Part shown: positions 9,069 to 16,910 of the stretch, in pieces
Numbering within the stretch: position 1 is the first letter of the stretch
Layout of the letters: the number at the start of each line of letters is the position of its first letter
Assembly: GCA_934717185.1 (NCBI GenBank)
Contig: CAKUYQ010000008.1
Span: 32,602 to 96,601 of the forward strand
Length of the DNA: 64,000 nt
Source of the DNA: an uncultured Bacteroidales bacterium
GTDB taxonomy: Bacteria > Bacteroidota > Bacteroidia > Bacteroidales > UBA932
Direction: 5' to 3'
Notes under the pieces: model-generated
The model's database searches: none
What the model saw: the letters and a program-made list of their open reading frames with translations, nothing else
Told to the model about the DNA's origin: nothing
Program-made: the position numbers and the translations under genes

Positions 9069-9504
9069 AGGTATTTGTAATTATTAAAATTATTTGAAAC
9101 ATATATTACTAACCAATAGGGTAGTGCGATTGTTTATAGTCAAACATATCTCATCTGCCGCCGCATGAACAGCAACACAAAAATAGTACTAAAAATTATT
9201 GTCGGGAAGCGGATTATTAATAAAAGGTAAATGTGGTAACAAAAACTGTAATTCTGTTAAACGGCTACCTTAAATAGCTGCGATTAGTTTTTTTACAAAA
9301 TTTTTATTTCAAATTTTACTTTTGCGCTTTATTAGGGTCTTTAATATAGACAACAGAGGGAATGAGGGATAATTCTTCGCTTCCCGACAGATGAGCTCAT
9401 AGTTGTTTTATTGCTAAATGGAGTGGTTTGTTCCAAGTGGCAATACTGATTTACACAAGTGTAAATTTTTGATTTATTCGTAATTGATATTAAGATTGAT
9501 TATC
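9069..9504. other. intergenic region between divergent genes
   Basis: 436 bases without a gene. It holds a minus-strand -7 box (CAAACATA at 9141-9148) for dxs, a plus-strand -7-like box TACTTTTG at 9317-9324, and two copies of the dispersed motif in opposite orientation (9198-9209 and 9379-9389), too far apart to form a terminator. Nothing else recognised. Confidence 0.5.
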
Positions 9505-9906
9505 ATGAAAGAGGTTAACATTAAAAAATTATTCTTGCTTACAATGGCAGTCTGCTTTATTGGAACAGCTGCTTGTGCTGGTCCAAGAAGGGCTCATATA
9601 GCCTGCAAACATCCAATCAGTTACAAATACTATAATTCCAAATATTGGAGACATTGCAGCTCTGCTGTTAATATAAGGAATGTAAACAAGTATATAATTG
9701 TAAACAGATTTACCAAAAATGAGAGAATGTCTTTAGTTATTGAATACTTAAAATGCAATGATTATATTACGGTAAGAACGTACTCAAAGATCACAGGTCT
9801 GAATAGAAAGACAGCAGAACTTGAACTTAGATCTTTTGCCAATGCTCCTGACTCTCAAATAGTGGTTTTGGAAAATTGCAAAAATGTTTTATTTACAAAA
9901 AGATAA
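9505..9906 (+). CDS. small secreted protein with helical C-terminal domain
   Basis: The ATG at 9505 is preferred to the upstream one at 9484, because it is followed directly by a Lys-rich signal peptide (KKLFLLTMAVCFIGTAACA). The 133-residue product is exported, perhaps as a lipoprotein (TAAC). After a basic, Tyr-rich middle there is a segment from about residue 70 (TKNERMSLVIEYLKCNDYIT, then TYSKITGLNRKTAELELRSF) that looks like a winged-helix/helix-turn-helix. That is odd for an exported protein. It lies 15 bases before the ECF sigma gene and may belong to that operon. Function unknown. Confidence 0.65.
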   Translation: MKEVNIKKLFLLTMAVCFIGTAACAGPRRAHIACKHPISYKYYNSKYWRHCSSAVNIRNVNKYIIVNRFTKNERMSLVIEYLKCNDYITVRTYSKITGLNRKTAELELRSFANAPDSQIVVLENCKNVLFTKR

Positions 9907-9920
9907 CTATATACGGGTAA

Positions 9921-10460
9921 ATGACAATTTGCGATGCAGATATAATTGATGCTATGGAACGAAATGTAGAGGCTGGTTTCAAACTGCTTTTACAGAGGTA
10001 CAAAGAGCCTGTCTACTGGCATATACGCAGAATTGTGGTGTCTCATGCCGATGCACAAGATGCCATGCAGGAGACTTTTGTAAGAATTTATAAATCATAT
10101 ACCTCTATAAAATCTCCAAATGCTTTTAAAGCATGGATATACAAAATTGCTACAAACGAGGCTCTCAGATTTAGAGACTGTAGAAAAATTGCTTTGTTGA
10201 ATATAGATGACAAAACTGTTGACAAATCTAAAATGTTTGCATCTACATATGTCAATTTCAATGATTTAGAGGCAGTAAAGTTGCAGAAAGCAATACTAAG
10301 TTTGCCAACTAAACAGCAACTTGTATTTAATATGCGGTATTACGATGAACTTAGCTATGAACAGATTGCATCTGTTACCGGGTCTTTAGTCGTAAACGTT
10401 AAGGTTAATTACAGTATAGCTAAGAACAAGATTATTAACTATCTTAAAGAAAATGATTAA
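9921..10460 (+). CDS. ECF-type RNA polymerase sigma factor
   Basis: 179 residues with sigma region 2 (KLLLQRYKEPVYWHIRRIVVSHADAQDAMQETFVRIY, about 20-55, including the core-binding DAxDxxQE-type motif) and region 4 (LPTKQQLVFNMRYYDELSYEQIASVTG, about 130-160). These are the marks of group IV sigma factors. No autoregulated promoter could be deduced. The following three or four genes (one-TM protein, exported helical protein, esterase) are tightly spaced, so this is probably an envelope-stress regulon operon with the next protein as anti-sigma factor. Confidence 0.92.
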   Translation: MTICDADIIDAMERNVEAGFKLLLQRYKEPVYWHIRRIVVSHADAQDAMQETFVRIYKSYTSIKSPNAFKAWIYKIATNEALRFRDCRKIALLNIDDKTVDKSKMFASTYVNFNDLEAVKLQKAILSLPTKQQLVFNMRYYDELSYEQIASVTGSLVVNVKVNYSIAKNKIINYLKEND

Positions 10461-10579
10461 GAGGTTGTCTGAATGGATTTGTACAAGATGATTATTTAAT
10501 AATGGCAACATAATTTTAAGACTAAAAGGTTGTAGAATCAAGATTTAAAAGTAGTGTTACTACATAAAAATATATTACA

Positions 10580-10945
10580 ATGAAACAGCAATATGATTTA
10601 AACAATATAGGCAAAAGACTCCCGTATACTGTACCTATCAATTTTTTTTCAAAAATTGATGATGAGATAGTACAAAGGATTGCGGAACGGGCTGAACCTA
10701 TTAAGAGTGATATCCGCTGTCTGCACATCAGATACAGTACCTTAAGAAAGGTAGCCTTATCTGCTGTTGCTGTACTGGCATTTGCTTTCGCAACAATTCA
10801 AACCATTCATTTGCTCAAGAGTACAAATGGCGGTTTTTCAAAAATAGAGAATGCCTTTTGCAGTTTATCTGATGATGATCAGACCTTTTTATTAGATGTT
10901 TATAACGAAGATTTATTTATTAACATACAAAACGAAGAACAATGA
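10580..10945 (+). CDS. single-pass membrane protein, probable anti-sigma factor
   Basis: 121 residues: a cytoplasmic N-terminal stretch of about 50, one transmembrane helix (about 54-73, KVALSAVAVLAFAFATIQTI) and a short acidic outside tail. The size and position behind an ECF sigma factor fit a small anti-sigma/stress sensor of Bacteroidetes. No ZAS zinc motif is present. It overlaps the next gene by the ATGA arrangement at 10942, so the two are translationally coupled. The role is inferred from context. Confidence 0.7.
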   Translation: MKQQYDLNNIGKRLPYTVPINFFSKIDDEIVQRIAERAEPIKSDIRCLHIRYSTLRKVALSAVAVLAFAFATIQTIHLLKSTNGGFSKIENAFCSLSDDDQTFLLDVYNEDLFINIQNEEQ

Positions 10946-11403
10946 CAAAATTATTCAAACATTTATTTATGGCCGTTTTAACAACTGCTATAAACGTTAT
11001 TTTCCTTAGTGAACTTTACGCACAACAGAACGACAAACAGCGTATGACACGCGATGAACTGGCTGAGGTACAGGCAAAACATATTGCATCTGAACTTGCC
11101 TTTGACGATCCTACCACTTTGAGATTCATAGAAACGTACAAAAATTACCAAAAAGAGATATGGAATCTTGGCCCGAGAGCAAAAAAAATAAATAGAATAG
11201 ACTCTCAAACACCTACCGAGCAGGAATCACAGGCTGAGATTAATGCTAAATTCGAGAAGAGCCAGAAGATATTGGATATACGTAAAAAATACTATAATGA
11301 ATATAGCAGTTTTTTAAGCCAAAGACAGATTCAGCGTGTATACGAATTGGAGAAAGATATTATGAAACGTCTTTCAAAACATAAAAACAGAAGTAGAAGA
11401 TAA
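10942..11403 (+). CDS. exported helical protein, Spy/CpxP-like
   Basis: 153 residues with a cleavable signal peptide ending near LYAQQ (residue 27). The mature protein is highly charged and almost all helix, with a DDPTTLRFIETYKNYQKEI segment and a C-terminal basic tail, resembling periplasmic Spy/CpxP-type or zinc-resistance-associated chaperone folds that feed back on envelope stress regulators. It is coupled to the putative anti-sigma gene. Similarity is by composition and position only. Confidence 0.7.
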   Translation: MTKLFKHLFMAVLTTAINVIFLSELYAQQNDKQRMTRDELAEVQAKHIASELAFDDPTTLRFIETYKNYQKEIWNLGPRAKKINRIDSQTPTEQESQAEINAKFEKSQKILDIRKKYYNEYSSFLSQRQIQRVYELEKDIMKRLSKHKNRSRR

Positions 11404-11408
11404 TAGTT

Positions 11409-12167
11409 ATGAGATACGTTAATAGAATAATTTCGGTAGCGTTTATTTTGTCTGCAATTATATCTTGTTCAAAGAATAACAATACAAATGAGGATATAAT
11501 CCACAATGAGCAAAAAATAGAATTTACATATGAACAATTTACAACATCTGAAGCGAAACTTCCATACAGAAAAGCTGAGATTTATGGCTCCAAAGATGGG
11601 AAATCTTCAATTGTCCTGTATCTGCATGGAGGTTCAAGCAAAGGGACAGATAACGTAACTCAGTTAAACGAAAAGGGAATTGATTCTATTGGGAACTATC
11701 TATTTAAAAACCAAATTAAATCTGTTCTCATAGTTCCACAATGCCCTGCAGACAAGACTTGGGATGGTACATTAAAAACAGTTATAAAGTCTTTGATTGA
11801 TTCATACACCGCTAAAAGCGAAGTTGATAGACAAAGAATTTATTTATTAGGCGGTTCTATGGGAGGTACTGGAACATGGAGTATATTATCGGCCTACCCA
11901 AACATATTCGCCGCGGCAATGCCAGTTGCAGGCAACCCTTCAAGATGTGATGCAAGCAATGTTGCTACAACTCCGGTGCTTACCGTAATGGGTACTATGG
12001 ATAAAATTATGAGTATAGAATCGGTAAAGTCATTTGCAGAGCAGGTTAATGCTTATGGCGGCAATATCAGGTTAGAGGTGGAGGATGGTTGGACACATGA
12101 ACAAACATGTATAGAGAGCTATACTTCTGAACGTTTAAAGACACTTTTTGAGTATAAGAAATTATAA
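11409..12167 (+). CDS. alpha/beta-hydrolase lipoprotein (esterase/peptidase-like)
   Basis: 252 residues with a lipoprotein signal (Cys near residue 20, IISCSK). The alpha/beta-hydrolase fold is clear: oxyanion loop LYLHGGSS, nucleophile elbow GGSMGGTGTW (Ser), acid in GTMDKI and catalytic His in WTHEQ. The family (dienelactone hydrolase/PHB depolymerase-like) cleaves esters or peptides; the substrate here is unknown. It starts five bases after the previous stop and closes the ECF sigma operon, ending at a terminator built from two inverted copies of the dispersed motif. Confidence 0.85.
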   Translation: MRYVNRIISVAFILSAIISCSKNNNTNEDIIHNEQKIEFTYEQFTTSEAKLPYRKAEIYGSKDGKSSIVLYLHGGSSKGTDNVTQLNEKGIDSIGNYLFKNQIKSVLIVPQCPADKTWDGTLKTVIKSLIDSYTAKSEVDRQRIYLLGGSMGGTGTWSILSAYPNIFAAAMPVAGNPSRCDASNVATTPVLTVMGTMDKIMSIESVKSFAEQVNAYGGNIRLEVEDGWTHEQTCIESYTSERLKTLFEYKKL

Positions 12168-12177
12168 TCTGTACTTT

Positions 12178-12217
12178 CTTCCCGACAAATTCAACCGTTT
12201 GTCGGGGAATTTTTTTC
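12178..12217 (+). terminator. terminator made of an inverted pair of the dispersed 12-mer
   Basis: CTTCCCGACAAAT (12178-12190) and TTTGTCGGGGAA (12198-12209) form an 11-12 bp stem with a 7-base loop followed by seven T. This is the arrangement seen for paired uptake sequences at gene ends in Neisseria. Confidence 0.85.
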
Positions 12218-12383
12218 TATAAAGGTAAATTAGATAGGTAATTCTGTGATATATGTAAAAATATTTGTTGATGATGTGGTATTTTTGCATTTGCTTTTGT
12301 TGTATAAAGTCAAATAGTCGGATAATGCTTATGGTGTGTACTATAATTGGCTTTGTATTTTGTTATACTCTTTATTGTGAATT

Positions 12384-12528
12384 ATGAAACCGAACATGAA
12401 AATCTTTGAAATTAATTCGTCCAAGTTGATATATCAAAGATTTTCATCGTGAGAGAGAACGATAGTGAACGGCTATCAGACTCTCATAAATTTTTAATTA
12501 TTATTTTGAAATTAAAAATTTTGATAGT
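12384..12528 (+). repeat. structured direct repeat, copy 1
   Basis: 145-bp unit directly followed by a near-identical copy. It can fold into three successive hairpins: a perfect 12-bp stem (12398-12409 with 12434-12445); TGAGAG/CTCTCA (12450-12455, 12481-12486) enclosing GATAG/CTATC; and a 12-bp AT-rich stem (12488-12499 with 12510-12521). The first 69 bases are an open frame of 22 codons beginning ATG AAA CCG AAC and ending TGA (MKPNMKIFEI...). Confidence 0.75.
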
Positions 12529-12674
12529 ATGAAACCGAACATGAAAATCTTTGAAATTAGTTCATCCAAGTTGATATATCAAAGATTTTCATCGTGAGAG
12601 AGAACGATAGTGAACGGCTATCAGACTCTCACAAATTTTTAATTATTATTTTTTAAATTAAAAATTTTGATAGT
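12529..12674 (+). repeat. structured direct repeat, copy 2
   Basis: 146-bp copy of the unit before it. Its four or five differences all fall in loops or linkers, and every stem is unchanged. The 22-codon frame is kept with one amino-acid change. The unit ends exactly where the ATG of the metallophosphoesterase gene (12675) begins, and that ATGAAA matches the start of the repeat, so the repeats form its 5' leader. Confidence 0.75.
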
Positions 12675-13781
12675 ATGAAATATATGTGGATGATAGTTTT
12701 TCTTGTACTGCCATTTTTAGGTTTAGGTTACGTAATGTGGCATGTATGGCGGATTCTGCCGTTTCCTAATGTAGTAAAGTATGTTGTGATTGCGGCTTGC
12801 ATTGTTGCTTTTCTTACGGTGTTTTTAACTTTTACGGGGGCAATAGATAAATTACCGTTAAATATTGCGTCTGCATTATACGAAACCGGTACCTCTGCAT
12901 TGATTGTTTTGCTTTATGCAGTGATGGTGTTTCTTCTATTAGATATAGCGCGTATTTGCCATATAATTCCAAAAGGATGGCTTTGTGCAAACGCTTACAC
13001 ATCTGTTGCTGTTCTGCTTGTTATTGTAGCAATTTTGGTATATGGTAATATAAATTTTAACAACAAAAGAAGAATAGAGCTGTCATTGGAAGCCTATTTT
13101 GGTATAGGAGAGGATCCAGTTAAGATTGTGCTTTTGAGCGACCTTCACCTTGGATACGGTAATAGAAGAGCAGATTTTGCTAAGTGGGTAGATAAAATTA
13201 ACGCAGAAAAGCCGGATTTGATTTTAATTGGGGGCGATATAATTGATACGAGCATTAAACCGCTGTTGGAGGAGAATGTAGCGGAGGAGTTTAAAAGGTT
13301 TAATGCACCTGTTTACGCCTGCCTTGGCAATCATGAATATTATAGCGGCAAAGAACGTGCAATAGAATTTTATAAAAAGGCGGGAATAAATCTTCTTATA
13401 GACAGTGTGGCAACCATAGGCAAAATATCCATTATAGGAAGGGATGACAGAACAAACGGTAATAGAAAGAGTGTTGATGAACTTGTCAAAAATGTGCCGC
13501 AACTCAACTATATGATTCTGTTGGACCATCAACCTTATAATTTAAGCGAAGCGGATTTTGCAGGGATTGATTTTCAATTTAGCGGTCATACGCATAGAGG
13601 GCAGGTTTGGCCTGTTTCCTTAATAACAGATTATATCTTTGAAAAATCACATGGTTATCTACGGAGATGGGATACAGACTATTATGTGAGCTCGGGGATT
13701 GGAATTTGGGGTGGCAAATTCAGGATTGGGACATACAGCGAGTATGTTGTAGCAACAATTACTTCAAGTAAAAAGAGCTAA
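12675..13781 (+). CDS. membrane-bound metallophosphoesterase
   Basis: 368 residues. Four hydrophobic helices in the first 130 residues anchor the protein. The C-terminal half is a calcineurin-like phosphoesterase with all metal motifs: SDLHLGYG, GGDIID, GNHEYY, a DHQP His, and GHTHRGQ. The architecture matches the YaeI/YkuE group, some of which act on lipid or UDP-diacylglucosamine substrates; which one here is unknown. Its leader consists of the tandem structured repeats. Confidence 0.9.
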   Translation: MKYMWMIVFLVLPFLGLGYVMWHVWRILPFPNVVKYVVIAACIVAFLTVFLTFTGAIDKLPLNIASALYETGTSALIVLLYAVMVFLLLDIARICHIIPKGWLCANAYTSVAVLLVIVAILVYGNINFNNKRRIELSLEAYFGIGEDPVKIVLLSDLHLGYGNRRADFAKWVDKINAEKPDLILIGGDIIDTSIKPLLEENVAEEFKRFNAPVYACLGNHEYYSGKERAIEFYKKAGINLLIDSVATIGKISIIGRDDRTNGNRKSVDELVKNVPQLNYMILLDHQPYNLSEADFAGIDFQFSGHTHRGQVWPVSLITDYIFEKSHGYLRRWDTDYYVSSGIGIWGGKFRIGTYSEYVVATITSSKKS

Positions 13782-13783
13782 AG

Positions 13784-13960
13784 CCAACGCCATATTAGTT
13801 GATAGTTTATTGTTTATAGTAAGTCAATTAGTAGATATTTTTTCATATTTACGCTATACACTTTCAAACTAATTAAAGCCAAAGCCAAAGCTTTTCTCTA
13901 TACACTATAAACTCTCAACAATAAACTTGATTAAGGCCAAAGCTAAAGCAATTTTTTTTT
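13784..13960. repeat. low-complexity intergenic repeat
   Basis: Imperfect units AGCTAAAGCCAACGCC, TTAAAGCCAAAGCC and TTTATAGT with their complements fill most of the gap between two genes. Same type as at 19.6, 24.0, 25.4, 37.0, 43.0 and 44.6 kb. Confidence 0.65.
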
Positions 13961-14029
13961 CATTTTAGATGCAGTGTTTTATTTTTTTTGCGTTTATATA
14001 TCAAAAGCAATTTAATAATTTATCAAAAA

Positions 14030-14521
14030 ATGAAACTTAAACTGAATAACCATTATTATTCTGCTATGGCGGTTCTTTTGCCTCTGCTTGGCTTTCAATC
14101 TTGTGATGACGTATTTAATTTTAATCAAAAGTGTGAATATGGCTGTCCAACAGCTGATTATAAATTTAAAGGTGATGTTACAACTGAAGATGCAACTCCT
14201 GTAAAGGGAATTAAAGTTGTTGTTATTAAAAAGTATGACAGTAAAGCACATCGTATTGATTCCACATTAACCAATGAACAGGGTAAATATTTGATTAGTA
14301 AGGAGAAAAGTAGTATTTTGAATTTGGATTACGACATAAGATATGAAAATCTATATGTTACCTTTGAAGATATAGATGGAAAAGAGAATGGCGGTTCTTT
14401 TGCCTCCGATACCCTTAAAAACAGTAGCCTAAAGGTTACCAAGACAAAGGATGGTGATGGCAGCTGGTACAATGGTGAGTTTGAGATAGAGGGTAACATA
14501 AAGCTCAAGAAAAATGAGTAG
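14030..14521 (+). CDS. radical SAM-associated lipoprotein
   Basis: The start is set at the ATG at 14030, since the longer frame (13988) only adds an unlikely leader before the signal peptide. 163 residues with lipobox GFQSC. The mature N-terminus has a Cys pair (CEYGCPTADY), followed by a beta-sandwich-like domain (DATPVKGIKVVV, carboxypeptidase-regulatory-like). The size, the Cys pair and the overlap of 8 bases with a radical-SAM/SPASM gene fit the paired lipoprotein family that accompanies such enzymes in Bacteroidetes. It may be the enzyme's substrate or partner; this has not been shown to my knowledge. Confidence 0.78.
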   Translation: MKLKLNNHYYSAMAVLLPLLGFQSCDDVFNFNQKCEYGCPTADYKFKGDVTTEDATPVKGIKVVVIKKYDSKAHRIDSTLTNEQGKYLISKEKSSILNLDYDIRYENLYVTFEDIDGKENGGSFASDTLKNSSLKVTKTKDGDGSWYNGEFEIEGNIKLKKNE

Positions 14522-15590
14522 AGTAGAGCCATTGTCTCTAAAAAGAAAGATAGCCTTGGAGATTGTCCGCAAGGCGTATGACAAATGCGTAGAGGAACAC
14601 CCTTTAAAGCAGCTGTTTTGGGAGTGTACTTTAAGATGCAATCTCAGTTGCCGCCACTGTGGCAGTGATTGCAAGACGAGTGCCGGTGTAAAGGATATGC
14701 CGTTAGAGGATTTTCTTGGTGTGTTGGGTAAAATTAAGGCAAGAACAGATCCCCACAAGGTATTTGTAATAATTTCAGGAGGCGAACCTCTTATGCGAAG
14801 TGATATTGCCGAGTGCGGCAAAGCCATTTACGAGAAGGGCTTTCCTTGGGGCATGGTTTCTAACGCTCTCTTTTTGACGCCGGAAAAGTTCCAATCTTTG
14901 CTGAACGCCGGGCTTCATACGATGACAGTTAGTTTGGATGGTATTGGCGATGAACATAATTGGATGAGGGGCAATAAAAATAGCTTTGATATGGTATCCG
15001 GTGCCATAGATATGTTGGTTGCTTCCAAACAGGTTAAGTTTGACGTAATGACCTGTGTAAACCGTCGCAATTATGCACATTTACAAAATATTAAAAATTT
15101 CCTTATTGAAAAGGGTGTAAAGACATGGAGAGTGGTGGCTGTGTTTCCTGTTGGACGTGCAGCAAAAGATCCTGATATGTGCCTATCTAAAGAGGAGTAT
15201 AAAGGTATTTTAGAGTTTATCAAGCAGACAAGGAAAGAGGGCTTCATAGATGTAAGTTATGGGTGCGAAGGGTTTATGGGAAATTTTGAAGGCGATATAC
15301 GCAACCATTTCTTTGCATGTCAGGCGGGCGTGACTGTTGGTTCGGTGCTTGTAGATGGCTCTATTTCTGCATGCCCGAGCATTCGCGCCAATTTTCATCA
15401 GGGAAATATCTATGACGATGATTTTATGGATGTTTGGTTAAACAGGTTTGAGCCATACAGAAACAGGGAGTGGATGCGCAAGGGGGAATGTGCAGATTGC
15501 AAATATTTTAAGTACTGCCGTGGAAGCGGAATGCATTTAAGGGACGATAATGGAAATCTAATAGCCTGCCCGCTGCACAGGTTACAATAA
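14514..15590 (+). CDS. radical SAM/SPASM enzyme paired with lipoprotein
   Basis: 358 residues. The 4Fe-4S/SAM cluster motif CNLSCRHC is at about residues 43-50, followed by the SAM-binding ISGGEPL. The C-terminal SPASM-type region has Cys residues (CQAGVTVG, SACPS, CADCKYFKYCRG, final CPLH) for auxiliary clusters. SPASM enzymes commonly modify peptides or proteins. The start codon lies inside the end of the lipoprotein gene, so the two are coupled. The product ends before an inverted pair of the dispersed motif. Substrate unknown; the lipoprotein is the obvious candidate. Confidence 0.88.
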   Translation: MSRVEPLSLKRKIALEIVRKAYDKCVEEHPLKQLFWECTLRCNLSCRHCGSDCKTSAGVKDMPLEDFLGVLGKIKARTDPHKVFVIISGGEPLMRSDIAECGKAIYEKGFPWGMVSNALFLTPEKFQSLLNAGLHTMTVSLDGIGDEHNWMRGNKNSFDMVSGAIDMLVASKQVKFDVMTCVNRRNYAHLQNIKNFLIEKGVKTWRVVAVFPVGRAAKDPDMCLSKEEYKGILEFIKQTRKEGFIDVSYGCEGFMGNFEGDIRNHFFACQAGVTVGSVLVDGSISACPSIRANFHQGNIYDDDFMDVWLNRFEPYRNREWMRKGECADCKYFKYCRGSGMHLRDDNGNLIACPLHRLQ

Positions 15591-15594
15591 TAAT

Positions 15595-15653
15595 CTTCCC
15601 GACATATAATCCCAAGTAATGTCTGCCAACATAAAGGGTTATTTGTCGGGAAG
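15595..15653. terminator. possible terminator from an inverted motif pair
   Basis: CTTCCCGACATA (15595-15606) and TTTGTCGGGAAG (15642-15653) are inverted, with a 35-base loop, between the convergent radical-SAM and bcp genes. The long loop and short T tract make termination uncertain. Confidence 0.5.
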
Positions 15654-15662
15654 AATATTACT

Positions 15663-16106
15663 TTACTTAATTTGGGCTGCGGCATTTTTGGTATCTACCT
15701 TATCTATAATATCTATGATTGTGCCGTTCTCGTCTATGACAAAGGTGCGGCGTAGTGTGCCCATAAATTCGCGTCCCATGAATTTTTTCTTGCCCCAACT
15801 TTCGTAGGCCTGAGTGATTGTAGTGTCCTCATCTGCGATGAGCGGAAACGGCAAGTTGAACTTCTCTATGAATTTTGAGTGAGATTTTGGGTTGTCTTTA
15901 CTTACACCAACAATGGAGTAGCCTTTGCTTAAAAACATATTGTAGTTGTCTCTAAAGCTGCAGGCCTCTGCCGTGCATCCCGGTGTGTTATCTTTTGGAT
16001 AAAAGTACAGTACAAGTTTACGCCCTGCAAAATCTGAAAGTTTAATCTCTGCTCCAAGCTGGTCTTTGCCGCAAAAATCCGGAGCTTTATCGCCTATCTT
16101 TAACAT
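15663..16106 (-). CDS. bcp: thioredoxin-dependent peroxiredoxin (BCP/PrxQ)
   Basis: 147 residues with the AhpC/TSA fold. The peroxidatic Cys is C44 in DNTPGCTAEAC and the resolving Cys C49, five residues on, is the PrxQ/BCP arrangement. It reduces hydroperoxides using thioredoxin in the cytoplasm. Single gene; TAAATTTG on the minus strand (16145-16152) is a plausible -7 box about 40 bases upstream. Confidence 0.95.
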   Translation of the reverse strand: MLKIGDKAPDFCGKDQLGAEIKLSDFAGRKLVLYFYPKDNTPGCTAEACSFRDNYNMFLSKGYSIVGVSKDNPKSHSKFIEKFNLPFPLIADEDTTITQAYESWGKKKFMGREFMGTLRRTFVIDENGTIIDIIDKVDTKNAAAQIK

Positions 16107-16240
16107 AGCTGTATATTTTTTTGAATTCTGTTTGATACAACGTACAAATTTAATTAAAGTTTGATTGAAATATAAAACAAAGTAGAGTTCGGTAAAAGCT
16201 CATCTCTTTTATGTCATAAATTTGCTATAAGTTTGACTAT

Positions 16241-16339
16241 GTAAGCGTTAAAAAATAAGTTGGTAAAGATTTAGCTGAGAAAAGAAATATAGACCGAAAA
16301 GACAATTAAAGATTACCAAGTTATTTTTTTAAGATTACT
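16241..16339 (+). mobile_element. MITE-like element, copy B (short form)
   Basis: 99 bp, starting GTAAGCGTTAAAAAATAAGT and ending in the complement of GTAATCTTAAAAAAATAACT, flanked by TAT on both sides. It lacks the internal hairpin module, with a deletion endpoint different from that in copy A. The GTAATC end faces the nitroreductase start 45 bases away. Confidence 0.75.
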
Positions 16340-16346
16340 ATATTTG
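16339..16346 (+). promoter_or_regulatory. -7 box at the edge of element copy B
   Basis: TATATTTG, a perfect TAnnTTTG, is formed right at the junction of the mobile-like element and host DNA, 37 bases before the nitroreductase ATG. The matching -33 region would lie inside the element. Confidence 0.5.
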
Positions 16347-16383
16347 CAGATGATGATGTATATAATTGATTGAAGTTGTAATT

Positions 16384-16908
16384 ATGAATGAGATTATTGA
16401 AAACATGAAAACCCGCAGGAGTGTGCGCGGGTTTGATGCAAACAGAATGCCGTCCGACGATTTGATAAATGAGGTTATTGAGGCCGGTACATATGCACCT
16501 ACAGGAAGAGGAGCGCAAAGTCCCATTATCATAAAGGTTACAGATAAGAAGACAAGAGATCTTTTATCTAAGATGAATGCCTCTATAATGGGAACGGATA
16601 TGGATCCGTTTTATGGTGCTCCTGTTGTACTTATTGTTTTGGCAGACAGAACAAAGCCGACATATATTTATGACGGTTCTTTGGTAATGGGAAATCTTTT
16701 GAATGCCGCTCATGCCGTTGGACTTGGCAGCTGTTGGATTCACAGGGCCAAAGAGGAGTTTGATTCTGCAGAGGGGAAGGAGTTGCTAAAAAAATGGGGA
16801 GTAGAAGGTAACTATGAGGGAATCGGCCATTGTGTTTTAGGTTATGCGCTTCCTGGTTGTACTGCAGAATGCAGGCCTCGCAAAGAGAATTATGTTTACA
16901 ATGTATAG
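16384..16908 (+). CDS. nitroreductase family protein
   Basis: The ATG at 16384 is the natural start (a TTG 18 bases earlier adds only six residues). 174 residues of the FMN-dependent nitroreductase fold: the N-terminal RRSVRGF signature, the GTYAPTGRGAQSP FMN-binding segment, and the central GSCWIHRAKEEF motif typical of small Bacteroidetes/Firmicutes nitroreductases. It reduces nitro groups, quinones or flavins with NAD(P)H. Convergent with the MATE gene, only two bases apart. Confidence 0.9.
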   Translation: MNEIIENMKTRRSVRGFDANRMPSDDLINEVIEAGTYAPTGRGAQSPIIIKVTDKKTRDLLSKMNASIMGTDMDPFYGAPVVLIVLADRTKPTYIYDGSLVMGNLLNAAHAVGLGSCWIHRAKEEFDSAEGKELLKKWGVEGNYEGIGHCVLGYALPGCTAECRPRKENYVYNV

Positions 16909-16910
16909 CG

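Noticed and set aside
12384..12674. Tandem repeats considered as a CRISPR array
   Set aside because: Only two units of about 145 bp with no unique spacers; the units are continuous and end at a start codon.
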